From Prorocentrum cordatum (Eukaryota > Sar > Dinophyceae > Prorocentrales > Prorocentraceae), in assembly GCA_963575745.1 (NCBI GenBank), contig CAUYUJ010015726.1:345042-409041 (forward strand): DNA of 64,000 bases, given 5' to 3'. Positions 1 through 7,802 of this stretch are shown here, in pieces. The notes under the pieces were generated by a model. That model was not told the DNA's origin and searched no databases. It worked only from the letters and a program-made list of their open reading frames with translations. Each line of letters opens with the position of its first letter. The first letter of the stretch is position 1. Made by a program: the position numbers and the translations under genes.

Positions 1-700
1 AGCTCCAGAGTCTCCAGGGGTGCGCCAGGCAGCCTGGATGCCCCCCACACCCCACTCCACCCCACCCCGCACCCCCCCCCCTTTAATTCGATTTTGGGCC
101 CTAGGGGAGGGGGAAGTGGGAGGGGGAACAGCAAATCATCTCCCAGGCCGTCCCACCCCGGCAAGCGGGTGTCGGCGGATATCTACGTGCTTCGCCTCAT
201 CATCCGAGATGTCATTGTGCCTGTCCTCGCTGGCGCATCTGGCGTGCTAAGTGTGCGAATCTGCACACAGGCGTAGTGCTCACCAAAGCAGGCCAGAGGG
301 CATGTGGTGCTTCATCCCGACCGCTGGAGCGGCCACTGGAGCGATGGGCGGGTTTCGAGTCGGCCCTGTTGTCGATAGTCGGTCGACGCTCACCTGGGCA
401 AGCTGCACCGTCGAGGGGTAGGCAGGCGTACCCTGCATCGTCGCTCACTGCTTTTACCTTTGGGCAAGAGACAGGGTGATGGGAATACCTTGCTCTTGTC
501 GCCTGGACCCTGCAAACAGTGGCCCTGCCTGTGAGGATCGTGTTCCGATCCATGGTCGCCCACCAATCACCCAATCGTCTCCTCCTCGATCAGGTCTTTC
601 CCGTACCCATCCTACAGCCTGCGCTGGTCTCGTCCTTGACCTTGATTGTTTTTCTTCCACATGATCCCCATCTGCATACTGCTCCTCATCGTCATGATCC
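1..700. other. 5' flank of the kinase gene, no gene seen
   Basis: I see no supported gene here. Short open frames on both strands have no recognisable motif. The last ~60 bases become pyrimidine-rich (CTCCTCATCGTCATGATCC), which fits a trans-splice acceptor tract for the downstream kinase. There is no TATA box or bacterial-type promoter. Confidence 0.5.
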
Positions 701-703
701 CTC

Positions 704-719
704 TCCGTATTGGCTCAGG
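704..719 (+). promoter_or_regulatory. Candidate relict spliced leader / trans-splice acceptor
   Basis: The bases TCCGTA-TTGGCTCAGG lie 15 nt upstream of the kinase ATG. The dinoflagellate spliced leader (family knowledge) ends in CATTTTGGCTCAAG and begins CCGTAGCC. This string keeps the leader's TCCGTA start and TTGGCTCA core but lacks about six internal bases and has one A-to-G change. It could be a decayed leader retained after a processed mRNA was reinserted. It could also simply be a trans-splice acceptor, with AG at 717-718 after a pyrimidine-rich run. Both readings fit an intronless gene, and chance similarity cannot be excluded. Confidence 0.4.
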
Positions 720-733
720 CGCCACCAGCGAGC

Positions 734-2851
734 ATGGGGCAGGGCTGTGCGCCCGCAAGCGCGGGCGTGCCCGCCGCCAGTCAACTCCACGACGCCTCTA
801 GTGGTTGCTGCGGATGCCGTTCGCCCCGGGGCTGCGGATCTCATTGTCGCCTCTGCCGGGCGCGCCACGACGACCCGCTCGAGGACGACAGCGCCGAAAG
901 CCCAGCGTGGTTGAGCACTTCGGGCGAGTTGGGGCAGGCGCCCGCTGGTGGCCTCGGCCGCTCCTTGGGATCGGACTTCGTGTCGCAGAGACGGAACGAC
1001 TCTGCGACCAAGTCCAGGGCGGGCATCTCCAGCCAGGGCTCCGGCGTTGCCGCAGCTACAGAAGCGAATCCAGTCCTCACGCGGCGGCGGAGCAATTTCA
1101 TGCTGGACCGCGCCGTGGCGTCCTTGGACGCGAGGTCTGGCAGCCAGATGTTTCGGTCGGGCTCTCTGACGGTTCTGCCTGTGCAATCTTGGAGGTCCAA
1201 CGGCAGCGCTGCCCTGCAGTCGCACAGCGGCTCGGCGACGTCCCTTCGCACGCCCGAGCCCGACGCTCACGACACCTGCCACGCTGGACTGCCCGACATC
1301 CACGAGCAGGACGAGTCCCGCGGTGGCGGTGCTCCCCAGGCACAGGCGGGCTCCCCGAGGCAAGTGGAGGCCCACCCCGAAGAGGGCGCCGCAGAGCCGG
1401 CGCCCGAGCCGGGGCAGCCCCCCTTGCTGATGGCATCGCTGGACAACACACCCAGCCTCAGCATGCAGGTCATGATCCAGAACCGCAACAGCATCGGCGA
1501 CAGCTACACGGTCGCAGAGGGAGAGATCGGGAAGGGCGCTTACGGAGCCGTGCGGAAGGCGACTGTCAATGCGACTGGGGCGGTCCGCGCAGTGAAGAGT
1601 GTATATAAAGCCAGGGTGAAGGAAATGATCTTGAAGCAGGAGATCCAGATCTTGAAGCTCGTAGATCATCCCAACGTGGTCAAGCTCTACGAGATCTTCG
1701 AGGACCGCGACTACCTGTACCTCGTCTTCGAGCTGTGCGCCGGGGGATCCGTCCACGACTACGTGCACAAGTGGGGCCCGCTCAAGGAGGGCATCGCTGC
1801 CAAAGTCATGAGGCAGCTGATGCAGGCCGTATCCTACCTGCACTCCCGGTTCATTGTCCACCGCGACATAAAGCTCGCAAATTGCTTGCTCGTTGGACTG
1901 GCTCTGGGGCGACGGGTGGAGTCGAACAGCCTCAGGCTGTGCGACTTCGGGCTCTCGTGCATCATCGGCCCCGGGCAGATGCTGAAGGCCAGGGTCGGAA
2001 CGGTCGCCTTCACGGCACCAGAGGTGCTCAAGAAGCATTACGACGAGAAGTGCGACGTCTGGAGTTCTGGCATCATGATGTACACGGTCATCTGTGGGTA
2101 CGTTCCTTTCAGGGGCAAGTCTGACGACGACGTCCGCGAAAAGGTGGCGGAGGGGAAGATTCATTTCACTTCCGCCGACTGGCTGGAGGTTTCCGAGGCC
2201 TGCATGCGAATGGTCAAGCTCATGACCACGATGGACGCCAGCGTCCGGTTGAGTGCCATGCAGGCGTTGCAGAATGAATGGTTCAATATTGGCAAGGGGT
2301 TGTCCGAAGTGGCCGAGGTGGTGCTTCAACCCACCTTGCTCAAGAATCTTCGGGGGTTCCGCTCGCTGAACAAGTTCAAGAGGGCGGCACTGCAGGTCAT
2401 CGTGAGCCTGCTCGACGAGGATCAGATCGGCCAGTGCAGAGAGGCGTTCACCTGGCTTGATGAGAACGGTGACGGCGAACTGACGATCGATGAGGTGAGG
2501 AACAAGCTGAAGCAGCTGGGCAGCACCCAGGATGTCGAGGCCATGTTTGCGCCCACGGACCAAGGCGCGGAGTCCGCCCTGCAGGCCTTCACGTACACGG
2601 AGTTCCTGGCCGCGGCGTTCGACAGATCTGCTTACTGCCATCGCAGCGTGTGCTGGGCAGCCTTCAACATCATGGACATGGACGGCAACGGTACCATCTC
2701 GTCCCAGGAGCTCTGCGACGGCCAGGTGCTCGGCTTCCTCACCCAGGAGGAGGTCGAGGCCCTGGTGTCCATATTCGACGCGGACAAGGACGGCCAGATC
2801 AACTTCGATGAGTTCTGCCACATCTCGGCGGCTAGCGAGGGGGGGAAGTGA
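734..2851 (+). CDS. CDPK: Calcium-dependent protein kinase (CDPK), 705 aa, single exon
   Basis: Ca2+-activated Ser/Thr kinase of the CDPK family found in plants, apicomplexans and dinoflagellates; it phosphorylates proteins directly in response to calcium. I start at ATG 734, because it gives MGQGC: Gly2 for N-myristoylation and Cys5 for palmitoylation, suggesting membrane anchoring. Residues 2-257 are a long low-complexity variable region. The kinase domain is ~258-516, with Gly-loop GKGAYGAV (266-273), VAIK-type Lys288, HRD 376-378 (HRDIKLAN), DFG 404-406 and APE 428-430, so it looks catalytically intact. A junction helix follows. EF-hand loops are DENGDGELTIDE (576-587), DMDGNGTISSQE (648-659) and DADKDGQINFDE (682-693); a fourth site near 608-621 is degenerate, so three Ca2+ sites are likely. 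There are no introns. A 740-residue antisense frame over it is a GC-bias shadow. The family assignment is secure; the substrate is unknown. Confidence 0.96.
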   Translation: MGQGCAPASAGVPAASQLHDASSGCCGCRSPRGCGSHCRLCRARHDDPLEDDSAESPAWLSTSGELGQAPAGGLGRSLGSDFVSQRRNDSATKSRAGISSQGSGVAAATEANPVLTRRRSNFMLDRAVASLDARSGSQMFRSGSLTVLPVQSWRSNGSAALQSHSGSATSLRTPEPDAHDTCHAGLPDIHEQDESRGGGAPQAQAGSPRQVEAHPEEGAAEPAPEPGQPPLLMASLDNTPSLSMQVMIQNRNSIGDSYTVAEGEIGKGAYGAVRKATVNATGAVRAVKSVYKARVKEMILKQEIQILKLVDHPNVVKLYEIFEDRDYLYLVFELCAGGSVHDYVHKWGPLKEGIAAKVMRQLMQAVSYLHSRFIVHRDIKLANCLLVGLALGRRVESNSLRLCDFGLSCIIGPGQMLKARVGTVAFTAPEVLKKHYDEKCDVWSSGIMMYTVICGYVPFRGKSDDDVREKVAEGKIHFTSADWLEVSEACMRMVKLMTTMDASVRLSAMQALQNEWFNIGKGLSEVAEVVLQPTLLKNLRGFRSLNKFKRAALQVIVSLLDEDQIGQCREAFTWLDENGDGELTIDEVRNKLKQLGSTQDVEAMFAPTDQGAESALQAFTYTEFLAAAFDRSAYCHRSVCWAAFNIMDMDGNGTISSQELCDGQVLGFLTQEEVEALVSIFDADKDGQINFDEFCHISAASEGGK

Positions 2852-2861
2852 GAAGGGGCGG

Positions 2862-3025
2862 GCCTTCTCGGAAGGCTCGGAAGTCCCCCAGCCTTCTGGG
2901 ACACTAACAAACAAAAACCTCTCGCAAGACCGGAGGCCTTCTGAGAAGCGCCGCCGCCTTCTGAGAAGGCCTCTTCCTCACTCGCCGGAGCGCTTCTGAG
3001 AAGTCCCGCCGCCTTCTAAGAAGGC
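2862..3025 (+). repeat. Five GCCTTCTNAGAAGGC palindromes in the kinase 3' flank
   Basis: Within 165 bp after the kinase stop codon a 12-15 bp palindrome recurs at about 2862, 2936, 2956, 2991 and 3011. The consensus is GCCTTCTGAGAAGGC, with 2862 and 3011 varying at the centre. Each copy could form a small hairpin in the 3' UTR. No AATAAA is expected in dinoflagellates and none is seen. A 3'-end or stability function is inference only. Confidence 0.6.
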
Positions 3026-3029
3026 CTTC

Positions 3030-3329
3030 TCCCTCCCACTTCGATGGGCGGACTAAAAGTGTTCACTCGTGTCTCGCGAAGACCTCTAGTCATCAGAGAA
3101 CGTCGGACCAAAATGAAAACCCCCCTTGCCCGAAATTCAGAGTTGACGGGGTTGGGAGGTATGCCAAAGGCCAAAGGCCAAGGACAATTATACGGACACT
3201 TCAACTTTGGACCTGGGGGTAGGGGTACGAAGCAAGGGCATTGCGCAGTTGTGATCGGTATCGTGTTGGCTCGCCTCACCGCCATGGGTGTGGACACTGC
3301 TTGTCCGGGCACCGCTTCCCCCCCTCGCC
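3030..3329. other. Intergenic, nothing recognised
   Basis: Ordinary-composition DNA. An open frame on the plus strand crosses it but shows no domain or coding signature of its own. Confidence 0.4.
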
Positions 3330-3620
3330 CGCCGCCGAACATCATCCAGGACAACGAGGGCTGGACCGCGGTGTCGCGGCCGCCGCGGCCCAGCAAGGGC
3401 CCCGCCGGCCGCGGCCGCGGCGCGAGCGCTCTGACGCCCCCAGCCGGCGCGGCGCCGCGGGGAGCGGCGAGGGCCAGGGCGCCCGTGGCCGGCGGGGCCC
3501 CCCGAGCCGGCGGTGCGCCGCCCTCCGCAGAGAGGCGCGCGGCGGGCCAGAGCGACCCGCCCAGGATGGGCCACGCGCCGGAGGGGCCCGAGAGATCCTG
3601 GCGGCTCCGTTTTGTGCGGG
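3330..3620 (+). CDS. Possible GC-rich exon, unknown product
   Basis: An open plus-strand frame contains NIIQDNEGWTAVSRPPRPSK followed by a Gly/Arg/Ala/Pro-rich tract (GRGRG, APRAGGAPP) and the segment PERSWRLRFVRAG. The first 20 residues look like genuine protein rather than translated repeat, with strong G/C in third positions. I see no start codon, splice sites or domain that fix the limits. It could be an exon of an RNA-binding-type low-complexity protein or chance openness in GC-rich DNA. Confidence 0.2.
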
Positions 3621-4469
3621 CCGGGCGGCGTGTCGCCCTGTGTCGAGCCCAGGGGCCCTTGCAGATCGCTGCGCCTCGAAGGATGGCGCAGAAAGCTGGG
3701 GTCCATGGGCTCTATAGGGTCGCGATTATTCGTGATGTTTCAGTTCTTCCGAGGCGTCGGATCTCAGGGGGGGGAGGGGGGAGGGCTTCTTAGGAGCACC
3801 CCTGCTTCTCAAAAGGCGCGAGGCTGATCTGTAGATGTAGGGCCCGCGCCTTCTAGGAAGCATCCGCCCTCGAAGAGGCCCGCCCCCCTCCTCCGACCCC
3901 CTTGTGGGCGCCGCCAAGTGATCGTTGTCTTATTCATTGTTTTGCCGATCGGCGCGGGCCCTCGCACCCCCTCCCCCCCACATGGAGTAGATCTTGGCTG
4001 TTTTGGGCGCCTGTGTCGAGCAGGTGGAGTCTCCCCCATCAGACGCACTGTTGCATACAACCGAGCTAAGCAGAGGGCCGGAGCCAGATACCCCCCCTCC
4101 TTCCCCCTTCCAGACATCCAGTTGTTTCAATTTTTTCGATGCGCGGGCCCAGAGGTCCGAACCACTTCCCTAGGGCCGGGTTTTCGTCCTGAGTCTTTTT
4201 TGTTGACGATCCCGAGGCCTGGCGAGAGCCCCCTGAGGCCGAAAACAGCAAAAACCGCCTGCTCCAAGTTTTTGGGAGCATCGGATCTCAGGGCTTTCGC
4301 CCAATGTCGAAACGCCGAATAAGAACACGTTCACCAATAGGGGCAGGCTGGAGTGGCTGCGGGGCTCCGCGAGGCGGTAGGACCGGCCACGCCGACCGCC
4401 CCCCGCCGCGCTCGGGGGCGGGCCAGCTGGTGTGGAGCGGCTGCGGTGCCGCGCGGGGCGCCACCCTGG
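3621..4469. other. Intergenic, no gene seen
   Basis: No supported coding region. Near 3850 there is one more relative of the GCCTTCTNAGAAGG palindrome (CGCCTTCTAGGAAGC). From about 4350 to 4465 a GC-rich motif, GGAG(T/C)GGCTGCGG, occurs twice about 90 bp apart. Confidence 0.4.
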
Positions 4470-4682
4470 GCCTCCCTCCTCCTTCTCCTCCTCCTCCTCC
4501 TCCTTCTCCTCCTCCTCCTCTTCCTCCTCCCTCATCATCCTCCTCCCCCCTCCTCCCCCTCCCCTTCCTCCTCCTTCCTCCTCCTCCCCTCCTCCTCTTT
4601 CTCCTCCTCCTCCTCCTCCTCCTCCTCCTCCTCCTCCTCCTCCTCCTCCTCCCTATCCTCCTCATCCTCCCTCCCCTCCTCC
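4470..4682 (+). repeat. (CCT)n pyrimidine microsatellite
   Basis: About 210 bp of almost pure CCT/CTC/TTC triplets on the plus strand. Long Leu, Ser or Pro reading frames across it are artefacts of the triplet repeat. It abuts the first GCATCG-rich element. A polypurine-polypyrimidine tract of this length can form triplex DNA. Confidence 0.95.
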
Positions 4683-4685
4683 CAG

Positions 4686-4899
4686 GTGTGGGGATTGCGC
4701 CGCATCGCTGATGCATCGGCGGCGGTGCGGCTCGGTGCGGCTCGGTACGGCTCGATGTTGAGCCCGATGTTCTCCACGTCAGCGTCGCCGATGTACAGCC
4801 GACGTCGCCGACGCACCGTCGTTGCATCGGTGGTGCATCGACGATGCGGCGCGATCCCCCGACCCCATCTACTGCAGCCCCATATGGGAGACCTCTAAC
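4686..4899 (+). repeat. GCATCG-rich dispersed element, copy 1
   Basis: This copy has an internal core GGCTCGATGTTGAGCCC, then CTCCACGTCAGCGTCGCCGATG, and many GCATCG/CGATGC words. It ends in GATGCGGCGCGATCC..CGACCCCATCTACT..GACCTCTAAC. The same core and right end recur at 31797-32167 and 44001-44239 in the same orientation. Its left terminal inverted repeat is mostly lost, with only GGATTGCGCCGCATCGC recognisable. Confidence 0.75.
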
Positions 4900-5260
4900 A
4901 AGCCTGACAAGGACCATCCTGGGCCCCAGGATTGTCTATGGTCTTGGCCAGGCTTGATGGTGGTGCAGAGGTGTCTGTAGGTAAAGTCGACCCTGGAGGA
5001 AGGAGGCAGGGCGGGTGCCTCTTCTGTTCAGCCTGCCATTGCTGTCTCGTTCTTCTTGCCAGCCCGCATTCCTTAACCTATCAATGTCGCGCGACTCAAG
5101 CCACCCGCTTTTGCTTCCTTAGCTCGAATGTAGCTTTAGCCCAAGCTTCAGTCAACTCGGTCGGATTCGTCTTTGCTGTTGGTAGCGGAGTGGCACGGCG
5201 CGAGCGCGGTTCGCATTGATCGCGAGGAGAGGCCTTCAGCTTAGAATTCCTCTCATCAGG
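4900..5260. other. Intergenic, nothing recognised
   Basis: No motif or repeat that I can name. Short open frames only. Confidence 0.4.
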
Positions 5261-5299
5261 GAGGAGGAGGAGGAGGAGGAGGAGGAGGAGGAGGAGGGG
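5261..5299 (+). repeat. (GAG)n microsatellite
   Basis: About 13 GAG triplets, followed by a GATGAYGRTGA-rich tail to about 5380. Confidence 0.9.
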
Positions 5300-5487
5300 G
5301 CTTGTGAGGATGACGATGGTGAAGATGATGACGGTGAGGAGGGTGAGGATGGCGCTGATGGCGACGATGATCATGACGAGCGGTTGTGGCGTGGACGACG
5401 ACGGCGATGCGATGATTTCCCCAGCTGCTTATGAGGCTCGGCGTGCTGTGTCTCGACTAGCAGGAGTGGCACACACCTAGCTTGCCG

Positions 5488-5592
5488 GAGATCCGCGCGG
5501 ATTTCTTAGATCGGTGCTGGACACCCGTGGCTCGCTTCGCGCGCCATTGATGGGGGGGGCCAGCACCGACCCAAGCAGTCCGCGCGGACTTC
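5488..5592. repeat. Foldback element with CCGCGCGG arms, short copy
   Basis: The left arm reads GATCCGCGCGGATTTCTTAGATCGGTGCTGG. The right arm (5560-5592) is CCAGCACCGAC..CAGTCCGCGCGGACTTC, close to its reverse complement. The interior carries CGCTTCGCGCGCC. Arms and interior match the 173-bp elements at 38884 and 56789, but the outermost ~20 bp are missing and the interior is shorter (105 bp in total). Confidence 0.75.
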
Positions 5593-5799
5593 CAAGATGC
5601 CGCAGCCGGGACGCTGGCAGAAGGATCCCTTCACGCTCAAGAAAGGCTCTGGCTGTCGGGCCGCTCCGGGGGTCGAGGTTGGGGAGCGCAGTCGTGGCCC
5701 GAGCTCGCCGTGGCCAGGGAATCACCGTCGTTCCTTCTTGGGGTGGGGGAGGGCCTTACGGCAGGGTGTCGGGCGGCCTTGGGAAGGCCGCGAGTGAGC

Positions 5800-6450
5800 C
5801 GAGAGGCGCAGTTCGATGGTTATCTCAGAGCACCTTCAGCAGCCCCTCGAGACTGACCAAAGAGACAGGAGGCAGTGCCACCTCTGCTTCATGGCATTCG
5901 GCCCATCCTGTCACCGTGCCTGGGTCGCGGGCCAGGAGCCCCTTCAATGCGTATCAGGGTCTCCTGGGCTGCCTCTCGGAGTTCTCTTCAAGGACTTCTG
6001 GGGGGGGGCTCTGGGCGGCCTCTCGGGGGAGGGCTCCTGTGGGCGTCTTGTGGGCCGCTTGGGGGCCTCTTGGGGGCCCTGCTGGCGGTCTCGGGGGCAA
6101 TCTTGGCACAGAGGTCTCGGCATGTCCGTTCGTGTGCCTCATCGTGGATTTTCTCTTGGGACCCTGTTGGGCCGTTTTGGTGCTCTCTTTGGGGCTCTCT
6201 GAGCCGCCTTGGAGCGATATTGGGTATCTTGGACCATCTTGGAGCGCTGGAAACTCTGAACATGCTCAAATCCTTCAAACACCTCTTCTGAAAACCCATG
6301 TGTTGTGCGTCGTGGGGCCCTGCTGGGGGTCCTCTTGGGGCCCCCCTGGGGGGAGGGGTGGAAAGGACGAGCGAGGGGATGAAGGGCGGCGACGACAACG
6401 AGGGAGGAGGGAGAGGAGCGGGAAGTCCGAGGTGGAGGAGGGCATGGGAG
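5800..6450 (+). repeat. G-rich TCTTGGG/CCTCTTGGG low-complexity region
   Basis: The words GGGGCCTCTTGGGGG, TCTTGGGAC and CTCTTTGGGG recur every 10-25 bp without strict periodicity. The same CTTGGG(N)CGTCTTGGG vocabulary returns at 11610-11700, 18470-18660, 22340-22640, 30550-30620 and 52120-52270. Long frames over it are not believable genes. Confidence 0.6.
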
Positions 6451-6477
6451 TCGTGTTACTCGGCAGGGACAGGGGTG

Positions 6478-6684
6478 CAAACACACACACACACACACAC
6501 ACACAACACACACACACAACCTTACACACAGACGCACAGACACACCCACACACACAAAAACACACACACTCATACAACACAAACACACACAGCACACACA
6601 CAAACACACACAACACACAAAAAAACAACACATACACACAGACACAACACACACACACACAACACTCACACACACACACACACA
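6478..6684 (+). repeat. (CA)n microsatellite
   Basis: About 205 bp of CA repeat with occasional AA, GA and TA interruptions (for example AACACACACACACAACAC). His/Thr-rich frames across it are translated repeat. Confidence 0.95.
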
Positions 6685-6689
6685 CCAGT

Positions 6690-7084
6690 ACAGGACCCCC
6701 TCCCCCCCGCGGGGAAGGGACCAAAGGAAAGGCCCGTCCGTTCGACTTGGTTGCGGCGTGAGGCGGTGCGGGTCAGGCTGGCGGCTTCGTCGGGCTGGTG
6801 ACTTAAGACGGTTCCCTTCGGAGCTCGGGCTTCGCTGGGAACGCTCTGGCATGCTGAACGTTGCAAGGATGTCGATCGGCCTCCCGCACGCGGCGACAAA
6901 GTCAGCGGATTCAGCGTTTCCCATGATAGCACGATGATGATCTAGGCCTCCTGGATGGGGTCCGAGTAGACGGGGTCGGAAAGGCCTCGGAAGAAATTCG
7001 CGAACACTCATGCCACATTCATCTGTCAATGCCCCCCCTAATGTTATAGTTCGGGGCGTTGCTAAACTCTTGAACAGGGGGAAC
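6690..7084. other. Intergenic, nothing recognised
   Basis: No gene, repeat or RNA recognised. Confidence 0.4.
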
Positions 7085-7172
7085 TTCCAAAAAGGCTCCA
7101 AAAAGGCTCCCTTTAATAAAATCCTAGTGTGCGTTGAGCGACAAGAAGAGCTTCAAAAAGGCTTCAAAAAGG
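7085..7172 (+). repeat. AAAAAGGCTTC short repeats
   Basis: Two clusters of (C)AAAAAGGCTYC units, at 7088-7115 and 7150-7172. They belong to the motif family that makes the large array at 19290-19990 and recurs at 31560-31640. Confidence 0.6.
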
Positions 7173-7426
7173 CATGTCTGAAAATCGTAGGACACCATTT
7201 TAAAAGCCCCAAGACACAATATCGCAGGGCGTGTGTATCTTTTGTTTAAGGCAGAGGAAATGAAGTAGGGAGTGGTGATGGACGATGAGAGGGAAGGGGG
7301 AGGGGAGTGGAGGCAGCTCGAACACGGAGGTAGCTACGAGGCAGCTGGTGGCGTTTCCCACGGGGCAAACACCATGAGGCATTTGCTTGACTGTAACGAT
7401 GTAGCTACGAGGCTGCTTCCTGACTG

Positions 7427-7471
7427 CAGCGATGTAGCAATTATGGTTATGGCATAATTGCTACATCGCTG
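7427..7471. repeat. Perfect 19-bp inverted repeat
   Basis: The arm CAGCGATGTAGCAATTATG (7427-7445) is exactly complementary to CATAATTGCTACATCGCTG (7453-7471), with a 7-bp loop. It lies ~190 bp upstream of the large ORF. A related GTAACGATGTAGCTACGAGG lies at 7393-7412, so the left arm is part of a short direct duplication. Confidence 0.85.
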
Positions 7472-7663
7472 TACTCGCTTCCCTCCTCCCCCCCCTCATC
7501 GCGGCATCAGGGTAAATACCAGTAGTGTTGCGAGAGTGCTGCACGAGAGCTGCGAGAGACAGCCTCTGCCGTTTCTGTTCAGTGCTCACCGCACCATAGT
7601 GTATGTTGTCATTTAAACATAGTTTGTGTACGAATGATGTGATCTTGTTTTCTTCGTGGAGAG

Positions 7664-7747
7664 ATGCCGCGAGGGAAGAGCGGCGAACAATTGGCGGCCA
7701 TGCAGGAGGCAGCGAGGCAGGCAAAAAAAAAGAAAGCTAGAGTATGA
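7664..7747 (+). CDS. Candidate true N-terminus of the large ORF, out of frame
   Basis: ATG 7664 opens MPRGKSGEQLAAMQEAARQA, then a Lys run and a stop at 7745. It is in a different frame from the 1204-aa ORF that follows. The break lies in an A9 run (7723-7731). Removing one A would lead straight into KLEYEQLVTLSRRPEP of the big frame. The sequence just upstream, CTTGTTTTCTTCGTGGAGAG, is a pyrimidine tract ending in AG next to the ATG, as expected for trans-splicing. The shift may be a sequencing error, a real pseudogene lesion or a programmed +1 shift. Confidence 0.55.
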   Translation: MPRGKSGEQLAAMQEAARQAKKKKARV

Positions 7748-7802
7748 ACAACTTGTTACCTTGTCTCGTCGGCCAGAGCCCGTGCTTGTTTCAAAGAATT
7801 CA

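Noticed and set aside
692-2914. 740-codon minus-strand frame opposite the kinase
   Set aside because: It mirrors the GC-rich codons of the CDPK, has no domain of its own, and the plus strand has all kinase and EF-hand residues.
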